Source: JAHEKB01 sp049115575
GTDB taxonomy: Bacteria > Bacteroidota > Bacteroidia > NS11-12g > UBA9320
Length of the DNA stretch: 64,000 bases
Reading direction: 5' to 3'
NCBI GenBank assembly: GCA_049115575.1
Contig: JAGDZU010000001.1
Location: 744,001 to 808,000, forward strand
Shown here piece after piece: positions 53,425 through 61,655 of the stretch (position 1 is its first letter; each line of letters begins with the position of its first letter). A program made the translations under genes and the position numbers. The notes beneath the pieces are model-generated. The model did not search any database. It was not told the origin of the DNA and was given only the letters and a program-made list of their open reading frames with translations.

Positions 53425-53898
53425 TTAATCCACTCGTTGAATGGTCCAGTAATAGCCTTCAAAGTACACTATCCCTTTACCCGCGCGAGTTGTAACCTCG
53501 CCTAACTGTCCGCTGCTACCAAAAGGGCTATAATTGCTTGAAACGAGCACTTCCCAGCAGTCTTTATTCTTTATGTAGACCGAGTACCTAATGTGGTTCA
53601 CAGGCAAGCCCTCTTCCATTATTATGGTTTTCCGAAACTTCATGCACATTAAATCATTTAAATGGATCGTTTTGGGTTGAGTACCTAAATAAAATGAACT
53701 ATCGTAATCCAAAATGTACAAATCATGTCCAAGCCTAATGGAATCAATGGAAAGCTCAAGTTCTATAACTTTCTTATTGTCCCAATGCTTATAAGCGTAC
53801 TCCTTTTCATAACAGGTGTCGTTCGGGCTAATAGTTTCTTGTCCATAGGTAGCATAGCCTAAGCTGAAGAATAACAATAAGAAAGTCAATTTATGCAT
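53425..53898 (-). CDS. Hypothetical exported protein
   Basis: The ATG at 53898 was preferred to a TTG two codons upstream. The 157-residue product has a signal peptide (MHKLTFLLLFFSLGYATYGQ) and a beta-rich mature part (VIELELSIDSIRLGHDLYIL, then GTQPKTIHLNDLMCMKFRK and IVYFEGYYWTIQRVD). No family was recognised, and no T9SS tail is present. It is probably periplasmic. The gene is 64 bases downstream of the CoA-transferase and may share its operon. Confidence 0.65.
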   Translation of the reverse strand: MHKLTFLLLFFSLGYATYGQETISPNDTCYEKEYAYKHWDNKKVIELELSIDSIRLGHDLYILDYDSSFYLGTQPKTIHLNDLMCMKFRKTIIMEEGLPVNHIRYSVYIKNKDCWEVLVSSNYSPFGSSGQLGEVTTRAGKGIVYFEGYYWTIQRVD

Positions 53899-53962
53899 GT
53901 CCAAAATTATCTATTTGTTTGAGAATGTAAGTATTACAGTCCTATTGAAATTTGAACACCAA

Positions 53963-55267
53963 TTAAAATCGGTAAATTTCAAATGCCTGCCTCTGTAACA
54001 TATCGCGGTGATTTGGATGAGCAATTTCTATCATGGCTTTGATTCGCTCTCTAATAGACTTGCCATAAAGATCTGCAACTCCATACTCCGTGATAACATA
54101 ATGAACATGAGCCCTGGTTGTAACAACACCAGCACCTAAAGTTAGTACAGGCACTATCTTAGATTTTCCTTTTAATGTCTCCGATGGCAACGCAATTATT
54201 GGCTTACCTTTAGTTGACAGGGAAGCCCCACGTATAAAATCCATCTGCCCGCCTACCCCACTATAAAAGCGTGCTCCAATAGAGTCGGCACATACTTGAC
54301 CAGTTACATCTACCTCTATAGCACTGTTAATGGATACTGCCCTTTTGTTTTGTTTTATAACACTCACGTCATTAACAAAAGCAATATCCATCATATTCAC
54401 CATGGGGTTATCATCAATAAAGTCATAGAGTTTTCTTGATCCTATTACAAATCCTGAAACAATTTTTCCTGGAATAATCTTTTTGTGTTCATTGGTGATT
54501 ACACCTGTCTCTACAAGTGGAATAATTCCATCACTAAACATTTCAGTATGAATACCCAAACCTTTATGTCCGGTCAACTGAGTTAGTACGGCATTAGGAA
54601 TGTTCCCAATACCCATCTGAAGCGTTGATTTATCTTCAATCAGGCTGGCCGCATTTTTTCCTATTTGAATTTCAATTTCAGTTGGAGTTGGTAAAATAGT
54701 CTCGTGTAAAGCCATATCCCCTTCAACCATTGCATCAATATGATCCATGTGAATTAGACTGTCTCCATGCGTTCTTGGCATAGCTCTATTCACTTGAGCT
54801 ATAACATATTTGCTAACTTCCATCGCAGCTCTGGTAGCTTCCACACTTGTACCCAAAGAGCAGAAACCATGCTTATCCGGAGGAGATACTTGTATAAAGC
54901 AGACATCAACTGGAATAATCCCATTCCTGAACATTCCCGGTATCTCACTTAAAAAGGCTGGAATAAAATTTACCCTACCCTCTTGAACTCCTCTTCGCAC
55001 GTTTGCCCCAATAAACAAAGAATAGACTTCAAATATCCCATCGTATTCTGGTTTTATGTAGTCTGCAGTGCTGTCTGTATGTAAATGGTAAATCTTTACC
55101 CCTTTTAGCCTCTTAGATTCCTTAATAAGTGCATCTACTAATATTTGAGGCGCTGCCGCAGCTGCATGTATATATACTCTATTTCCAGACTCCACCAGCT
55201 CCATTGCAGTAGCTGATGTAACCGTTTCTTTAAAGTTCTTTTGCATTCGAGTGCAAAGCTTTACCAT
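53963..55267 (-). CDS. Acetyl-CoA hydrolase/CoA-transferase family enzyme
   Basis: The ATG at 55267 was chosen over an upstream TTG (55303) because it fits the family length (434 residues). Family marks are GDR-like VESGNRVYIHAAAAAPQ, PPDKHGFCSLGTSVEAT, MGIGNIPNAVLTQLTGH, the catalytic Glu in GIHTEMFSDGIIPLVE (about 240) and GVVTTRAHVHYVITEYGVAD. The enzyme transfers CoA between acyl-CoA and acetate or a hydroxy acid, as in 4-hydroxybutyrate CoA-transferase. Substrate cannot be fixed. It lies upstream of a small exported protein gene with a 64-base gap. Confidence 0.9.
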   Translation of the reverse strand: MVKLCTRMQKNFKETVTSATAMELVESGNRVYIHAAAAAPQILVDALIKESKRLKGVKIYHLHTDSTADYIKPEYDGIFEVYSLFIGANVRRGVQEGRVNFIPAFLSEIPGMFRNGIIPVDVCFIQVSPPDKHGFCSLGTSVEATRAAMEVSKYVIAQVNRAMPRTHGDSLIHMDHIDAMVEGDMALHETILPTPTEIEIQIGKNAASLIEDKSTLQMGIGNIPNAVLTQLTGHKGLGIHTEMFSDGIIPLVETGVITNEHKKIIPGKIVSGFVIGSRKLYDFIDDNPMVNMMDIAFVNDVSVIKQNKRAVSINSAIEVDVTGQVCADSIGARFYSGVGGQMDFIRGASLSTKGKPIIALPSETLKGKSKIVPVLTLGAGVVTTRAHVHYVITEYGVADLYGKSIRERIKAMIEIAHPNHRDMLQRQAFEIYRF

Positions 55268-55459
55268 AATTTTTAGAGCATCATGATTCTCATCAGTTTT
55301 CAATCCATATTTTAACCATTTTCGTAATAATTAAATAGATTCTCTATTATATAAAACCTGCTTGTAAAGACTTAGAACTACACTTCTTGGAAACCTAGCA
55401 TTAATCAAGATAAGCAGCAATTAAACGCCTAAACTCATGTAGTCAGTGAATTCGAGATG

Positions 55460-55532
55460 TTTGGAATGAATAGATAAATGCGTTACATTGGCGCCAATTA
55501 TTGTTATTAGTATTTAACTAATCCTTATTATT
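55460..55532 (+). promoter_or_regulatory. Promoter, palindrome and leader of the giant repeat gene
   Basis: TTTG (55460-55463), 20 bases, then TACATTGG (55484-55491, one mismatch to TAnnTTTG) form a Bacteroidota-type promoter. A perfect 12-base palindrome ATTGGCGCCAAT (55487-55498) overlaps the -7 box and could be an operator. The leader ends CTAATCCTTATTATTATG, identical over 18 bases to the leader of the cyclase-2 operon. Confidence 0.55.
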
Positions 55533-58500
55533 ATGAAAACCGTTAAATTTTTATTACTAGCCGGTTTCCTCATGATTTGTTCTTCGCTTTTTGCGATTAA
55601 TATTTCAGTTGAATTGAGGGACAACGGCGGAACCTTATTGTCTGATGGAAGCACTGCTTCACTTACCTATTACGATGGTAGTTGGCATGCAGCATCAAAT
55701 AATGGTGATGGTACTTTTGACATCACAACCACAGCATCCAGTCTAACTTATAAGATGAGTTATCACAATGGAACCCAGCAAAAGAGCAGCATTTCAACCA
55801 CCATTACTACCGTAGAATTCACAACAGTGGCTACTACAGTTTCTTTAAAAACTTCAGGTGGTTCAACTTTATCAGGTGGTACTTTCAAGCATTACCAAAA
55901 TGGATGGTCCGGAAGCATTACTGCAAACACTGCAGTTGAGCTTTTGCCCGGTAACCACACTTTCAAAATGTGGTACAACAATGGAACTCAACAGTTAAGT
56001 AGCCAGTCTATTTCTGGCGCCACTGATGAAGTTGCCTTTGTAACTGTTACTACCACTGCTTCTTTGAAGACCTCAGGTGGAGCTACCCTTTCAGGTGGCA
56101 CATTTAGGCACTACCAAAATGGATGGTCTGGTAATATCGCTGCAAACACTGCAGTTGAATTACTTCCTGGTAATCACACTTTCAAAATGTGGTACAACAA
56201 TGGAACTCAACAGTTGAGCAGTCAGTCTATTTCTGGCACCGCTGATGAAGTTGCATTTGTAACTGTAACTACAACTGTTTCTTTAAAGACTTCAGGTGGA
56301 TCTACCCTTTCAGGTGGAACATTTAAACATTACCAAAATGGATGGTCTGGCAGCATTGCAGCAAATACTGCAGTTGAACTACTTCCTGGTAATCACACTT
56401 TTAAAATGTGGTACAACAATGGAACCCAACAGTTGAGTAGCCAGTCTATTTCTGGTACTTCTGATGAAGTTGCCTTTGTAACTGTTACTACTCTTGTATC
56501 TTTAGAAGATTGTTCTAACAACGATTTATCAGGAGGAACATTTAAGCACTATCAAAATGGATGGTCTGCAAGTGTAGCAGCAAACACTTCTGTGGAATTG
56601 CTTCCGGGTAATCACACTTTCAAAATGTGGTTCAATAATGGAACACAACAATTAAGTAGTCAATCTATATCTGGTCCTTCTGACGAGGTATTATTTACTG
56701 CAACTCAAGTAAATATATCATACAGTGGCACTGTAAAACACTACCAAAATGGATGGGGTACTTATAGCTTTGGGAAATTCTTACTTCCAGGCAATTACAC
56801 CTTCAAATTTGATAATACAAGTGTGCCATTAACTATAAACGGATGTACGTTTACATATTCAGCTGTTATAGTAAAACTTATTAGTAGTACTAGTGCTCCT
56901 ATTGCAGGAGGTATTGCATCTGCATATCAAGGTGGATGGAATACATTAGGAACTACTAATGCAGCAGGCCAAGTATTAGCCTTATTATCAGGAACACCAG
57001 GGAATGTTACATTTAGAATGAACTACCAAGGTAAGTCTGTTAATATGACTCAAAATGTGAGTACTAATTCAGTTGTGGTATTCCAAACAGAACTTGTTTC
57101 TATGGAGTTATTGGCTTCTAATGGAACTACAGTTTTAACCGGTGGAGCAATTTTCTATTCTAGTGGATGGAAAACCTTTGGTTCTGGTACTACAACAACA
57201 TCAATGGAGTTATTACCCGCCACTTATACTTTTAGAGTTTCATATGGAGGAGCTTCTGTTCAGAAAAACCAAAATGTTGGTTCTGATCCAGCTGTTGTAT
57301 TCCAAACAGAACTCGTTTCTATGGAGCTATTAGCTTCAGATGGTACAACCGTTCTAACTGGTAATACAAGCTATTATGCCAGTGGTTGGAAAACCTTTGG
57401 TTCTGGTACTTCTACTACCACTATGGAATTACTTCCAAAAAGCTATACGTTTAGAATGCATTATGGAGGTGGTTCAATACAGAAAAACCAAGATGTTGGT
57501 TCTGACCCAGACGTAGTATTCCAAACTGAACTTGTGACCATGGCACTTCTTGCTTCGGATGGTACAACCCTACTTAGTGGAGGAACAAGTTACTATGCTA
57601 ATGGTTGGAAAACCTTTGGTTCTGGTACTTCAACTACCACTATGGAATTACTTCCAAGAAGTTATACGTTTAGAATCACTTATCAAGGTAAGTCTATTCA
57701 AAAGAATCAGAACGTAAGTTCTGATCCAGATGTTGAATTCCAAACTGAGTTGGTTACCATGGTATTAGAATCCTCGACTGGAGCTTTATTAAGCGGCGGC
57801 AGTTCATTCTATGCTGGCGGATGGAAAACTTTCGGTTCTGGTACAACCACTACAATTATGGAGCTTTTACCTGCAACCTACACTTTTAGAGTATCGTACG
57901 GTGGAGGATCTATGCAGAAAAATCAGAATGTCGGATCAGATCCGGACGTCATATTTGAGACGGTTCTAGCAACTATGAAGCTACTAGACGACGTAGGAAC
58001 CGAATTAGCCGGAGATGGCAAATACTATGCAAATCCAACTGGCTGGAAGAACTTTGGAACGACCCAAACAACAGCTTCCATGGAACTTCTTCCTATCAAA
58101 TATACTTTCAGAGTATTCTACAATGGTGCTCATGTTTCTAAAAAACAGGATATTGGATTAGACCCAGTAGTTATTTTTACTGGAACTAAAGTGACCATAA
58201 ACTTTACAGGTGATATAGTCTATTATAAATCTGGATGGAAGACTTTCACTTCCCCAATGACGCTTTTACCTGGAACTTATAAATTCAGTTTTAAAAAGAC
58301 CGGTTTTGGAGGTGTTCAAGCGAATATATTAGTTACCGGATCATCTATTGAGAAATCTGTTGCTTACTTATATCTTAAGAAAAGCACAGGTCAATTCTTA
58401 GCAGGTGGAACTGGTTCGTACTATAAGAGCGGTTGGAAATCAATATCAGGAACAACTGGAACCAATAAAGGTATAGTTGCTGTTATAGATGGTACCGTTG

Positions 58501-59620
58501 GAAGTATTCCTTATAAAATGCATTATGGAGGTTCTTCAAATCAGAAGAGTCAGGATATCAACACTAATTCTTTTGTTGAATTCGAGACTGAATTGGTTAG
58601 TATGAATCTTGAATCATCTACAGGAGNNNNNNNNNNNNNNNNNNNNNNNNNNNNNNNNNNNNNNNNNNNNNNNNNNNNNNNNNNNNNNCTTATTATGCAA
58701 GCGGATGGAAAACTTTCGGTTCTGGAACTACTCCAGCAACTATGGAGTTGTTGCCCAACACTTATCCATTCAAGATTTCATATGGAGGTGCTAGTAATGA
58801 GAAATCTCAAAACACGGCTAGTGATCCTAGCGTTGAGTTTGCAACTGGTCTAGTAACATTTGATCTAGAGTCTTCTACTGGAAGTTCGTTAGCAGGTGGA
58901 GCCACTTATTATGCAAGTGGATGGAAAACTTTTGGTTCAGGAACTACAAGCACTAGCATGGAGTTACTACCAGCAAGTTATCCATTTAAAGTATCTTATG
59001 GAGGTGCTAGCCAACAGGCGACACAGAATACAGGTACTGATGCCAGTGTTGAATTCGCAACAGTTCTGGCTAGTATGAAGTTGTTAGATGGTAGCTTAAC
59101 AGAATTGCCTGGAACTGCAACTTACTATGCAAGCGGATGGCATACATTTGGTTCTGGAACGGCCACAACTACTATGGAGCTTCTTCCTGTGACCCACACA
59201 TTTAAAATGGTTTACAGCGGATCTAGCCATTCGAAAAATCAGAACTTAGGTACTGATGCTGATGTGGTGTTTAACTGGAATGGTTCTTCTGTTTATAAAG
59301 TAGACCCTAACAGCATCAATGAAGATGAAGATGAAGACCTAACATATAATACTGGATGGAATAATGTATATCCTAATCCATTCAATAATATGATTAGCCT
59401 AGACTTCAGTCTTGCAAGTGATCAGTACGTGACCATAGCACTTTACAACATCAATGGAGCTTTAGTTTCCACTATAGTTGATGGTGAAATGGCTGTAGGA
59501 GATCATACAGTAAGATGGAATAGTGTAGGTGCAACTGGCAGTGAAATTGCCAAAGGAACTTACTTCATCAAGTTAATTACACAAGATCAAGTTCATCAAA
59601 CAAGTATTATCAAGTACTAA
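55533..59620 (+). CDS. Giant tandem-repeat T9SS-secreted protein (interrupted by an assembly gap)
   Basis: The product is about 1350 residues. It has a signal peptide (MKTVKFLLLAGFLMICSSLF), 17 repeat units of mostly 73 residues, an FlgD-like T9SS type A sorting domain (NVYPNPFNNMISLDFSL, then GTYFIKLIT) and the end IIKY. Each unit has a Y-x-x-G-W turn and an (E)LLPG-x-(Y/H)-T-F strand (for example GTFKHYQNGWSGSI, MELLPATYTFRVSYGG). The fold is probably Ig- or transthyretin-like; that is inference. Sixty-two N (58627-58688) break the frame, but the reading frames on both sides join if the gap is a multiple of three, and the repeat model suggests 21 missing bases. A single gene is therefore favoured over two. 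The sequence continues from residue about 1030 in the other frame. Confidence 0.85.
55590..59280 (+). repeat. Seventeen tandem repeat units of about 219 bases
   Basis: Units begin with phrases such as VSLKTSGGSTLSGG, ELVSMELLASDGTT and ELVTMVLESSTGALLS. The first three type-1 units are near-identical and 219 bases apart; type-2 units (from about 57075) are also 73 residues long but share less sequence with type 1. Units 5 and 12 are shortened (VNISYSGTVKHYQNGW, KVTINFTGDIVYYKSGW). Each shortened unit is followed by a unit with G-x-x-GxVxFR(M) (TPGNVTFRMNYQGKS, TVGSIPYKMHYGGSS). Thus the array is organised in super-blocks. Confidence 0.8.
58627..58688. other. Assembly gap of 62 N inside the repeat gene
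   Basis: The N run lies between ESSTG and YYASGW of one repeat unit. In the next unit the same interval has 24 bases, 21 of which would be unseen here. Gap length 62 shifts the frame, while 21 (or 21 plus whole units of about 219) restores it. The N count is therefore probably a scaffold estimate, not the real length. Confidence 0.85.
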
Positions 59621-59639
59621 TCTGAAACTTTGAAATATT

Positions 59640-59667
59640 AAAGGGGGCTATTATGCCCCCTTTTTTT
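59640..59667 (+). terminator. Strong rho-independent terminator of the giant repeat gene
   Basis: Stem AAAGGGGGC / GCCCCCTTT (9 base pairs), loop TATTAT, then T-run to 59667, starting 20 bases after the stop. Confidence 0.88.
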
Positions 59668-59810
59668 ATACTCAAGCTGGCTGGATATGACAATCACGCT
59701 CATCCAGACCCCAGACTGTTATTCTCTTATTTGGAAATTATGAAGCAATATGTTCACTTAGTGTTGGAAAGAATATAACTTCTATGTAACTGAATATCAA
59801 GCCACACAAG

Positions 59811-59904
59811 TATTGGCGCCTAATTGATTGTGAAACGGAAGGACTTTTGCTTATTTTCGTTTGAGCTCTAAGAGCCCTTTAATTACTTATTATTTATTGT
59901 TATT
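59811..59904 (+). promoter_or_regulatory. Upstream region of the 59905 gene with TTGGCGCC motif and stem-loop leader
   Basis: TATTGGCGCCTAATTG (59811-59826) repeats the core TTGGCGCC seen at the promoter of the giant repeat gene. Further on, TTTGAGCTCTAAGAGCCC contains the 4-base-pair stem GCTC / GAGC (59865-59875), and the leader ends TTATTGTTATTATG. A TATTTTCG at 59852-59859 with TTG 21 bases upstream could be the promoter. Confidence 0.4.
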
Positions 59905-60915
59905 ATGAAGACAAAATTACTCTCCTTAGTAGTACTCCTATTTTCTGTAGGAACAGCCTACTCTGCAACACACACTATTAGCACATCTGCTGATTGGTCC
60001 AGTTTAACATCTACTTGGTCAACTGTGGTTGATAACGACGTTATTGTAGTATCCTCGGGAGTTACTCTAACAATCGATCAATCCAACTGTAATCACATAG
60101 AAAGCGAAGACGTTATTATTGAAGTTTACGGTACGCTTCACTTTGATGGTACTGGAAATGACACAAGAAGACTTTATTTAAGTTCACTATCTAGCATTAA
60201 GTTGTTAGGTTCTGGTTCATTAACAACTAACACATGTTCAGGTAAGAAAAGAATCTATTTTGGTGGTTATCCTCCAACGGCTACTTGTTCAGGTGGCACA
60301 GGTTCCTCTACTTCCGCAGGTACTGCTTATTACACCTTCGCCGATATTAATGGCGCTGGAGGTGTAGGAGCATCAGGTCCTGTTCCAGTTGAATGGTTGA
60401 ACTATGATGCCAAACAAGTTCAGAATGGATTGGTTGAAGTTATTTGGTCAACTGCTTCTGAATTGAACAATAGCAACTTTGTTGTTGAGTTTAGTGAAAA
60501 CGGAAGCGACTGGATGCCAGTAGCTGAAGTAACATCACTTTCTGAAAATGGCAACAGCAACTCTGTTTTAGATTATAGCTATAAGCACGAAATTCACACA
60601 GAATTAGAAGTAGTGTACTACAGAATCAAGCAAATTGATTTCAGTGGTGATTTTGACTATACCGAAATGATGGTAGTTGACTTAAACTCTTCTCTTCCTG
60701 TAAAAATTGAAACTCATGGTTCAGGTAAAATTACAATCAAAACCAATTCTCAATCAGTTGGTACTGCACTTGTAGTAACTGATTTGAATGGTCAAATTGT
60801 AGAAGACACTGTATTCAGTGGTTCAATTAATGTACAATTAGACAAAGTTGGAATTTACATTATTCAAGTTGGTCAAGGAACTGATCTTGAGGTTGTAAAA
60901 CACTTCGTACGCTAA
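59905..60915 (+). CDS. T9SS-secreted protein, third member of the 50893/52260 set
   Basis: The 336-residue product has a signal peptide (about 1-20, MKTKLLSLVVLLFSVGTAYS) and a beta-rich N-terminal part with TISTSADWSSLTSTWST, then ESEDVIIEVYGTLHFDG and a Cys/Gly-rich end (GYPPTATCSGGTGSSTS). FN3-like module: VEWLNYDAKQVQNGLVEVIW, YYRIKQIDFSGDFDYTEM. The C-terminus (KITIKTNSQSVGTALVVTDL, then VGIYIIQVGQG) is a short sorting-domain-like end lacking a clear PNP start. It probably follows the same secretion route as its paralogues. Terminator follows. Confidence 0.82.
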   Translation: MKTKLLSLVVLLFSVGTAYSATHTISTSADWSSLTSTWSTVVDNDVIVVSSGVTLTIDQSNCNHIESEDVIIEVYGTLHFDGTGNDTRRLYLSSLSSIKLLGSGSLTTNTCSGKKRIYFGGYPPTATCSGGTGSSTSAGTAYYTFADINGAGGVGASGPVPVEWLNYDAKQVQNGLVEVIWSTASELNNSNFVVEFSENGSDWMPVAEVTSLSENGNSNSVLDYSYKHEIHTELEVVYYRIKQIDFSGDFDYTEMMVVDLNSSLPVKIETHGSGKITIKTNSQSVGTALVVTDLNGQIVEDTVFSGSINVQLDKVGIYIIQVGQGTDLEVVKHFVR

Positions 60916-60930
60916 GAGATTTTAAATAAA

Positions 60931-60964
60931 AAAAAAGCCCGAATGGATTCATTCGGGCTTTTTT
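60931..60964. terminator. Bidirectional rho-independent terminator
   Basis: Stem AAGCCCGAATG / CATTCGGGCTT with loop GATT is flanked by A-run upstream and T-run downstream. It separates the convergent 59905 and 60980 genes, so it can act for both. Confidence 0.88.
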
Positions 60965-60979
60965 GGTTAAATGAATTGA

Positions 60980-61516
60980 TTAAGGAACAAGATTGTAGTG
61001 AGTAGTATCACTTAAACTTGAATGTTGAGAGCTGTATTCTACACTCATCATATCTGAACCTGTTCTTATCTCTATAGTATCGTTTCCATGTACAGGAGGT
61101 GCTCCTATCTTAATAGGGAAATAGAATTCCGCATCAATATACATGATATCACCAAAACTGCTTAGGCCTGTGGAAGAATGACCGGCATTCGTGCCCCCAA
61201 CAAAGTCTTCTACATCTAAAGTGGTGCTTACTTTAAAGTTGAATTTCAAATCCCCGAATTCCAAATCATCGTCTAAAGGAAGATTTGATTCTGCAATTTG
61301 CACACCTAAGCGTTCAAAGCCTGTAATGCTATCATACTTTACATTTTCTGTGCTAAATGCTTTAACAGAGAAAGTACCATTGTCAAATACACCTAAATGT
61401 AGCTCAAGTTTTGGCTTTGGCTTATTCGGTTCTGGATCTTCATCCACTTCTTTGTCTTTACAAGCAAAAACAAAGATGCTAGTTGCAATTAGTGCTAATA
61501 GAAATTTATGTTTCAT
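60980..61516 (-). CDS. Hypothetical lipoprotein
   Basis: The ATG at 61516 was preferred to a TTG three codons upstream. The 178-residue product has a lipoprotein signal with lipobox VFAC (then KDKEVDEDPEPN), a Pro/Asp/Lys spacer, and a beta-rich domain (LELHLGVFDNGTFSVKAFS, MYIDAEFYFPIKIG). It resembles Bacteroidota surface lipoproteins with a MbnP-like or Ig-like fold, but I do not recognise a named family. Metal binding by acidic residues is possible but unproven. Confidence 0.7.
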   Translation of the reverse strand: MKHKFLLALIATSIFVFACKDKEVDEDPEPNKPKPKLELHLGVFDNGTFSVKAFSTENVKYDSITGFERLGVQIAESNLPLDDDLEFGDLKFNFKVSTTLDVEDFVGGTNAGHSSTGLSSFGDIMYIDAEFYFPIKIGAPPVHGNDTIEIRTGSDMMSVEYSSQHSSLSDTTHYNLVP

Positions 61517-61655
61517 AGACTTCAAAAATAACCATTCCTAATAAGTTCAATAATGCTATATTTTTAATGCAAAATGCTGAAAAACAGCACGCTACGAAAT
61601 AGAGTGTCATTATTTTGTTTTTAGTATATTCGTTTAGACCAGTTAACAAGACCTT

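Noticed and set aside
53963..55303. TTG start at 55303 for the CoA-transferase
   Set aside because: The ATG at 55267 gives the usual family length and a better N-terminus.
58742..59620. Separate gene downstream of the N gap
   Set aside because: Its repeats continue those before the gap and its frame joins if the gap length is a multiple of three; there is no promoter or signal peptide.
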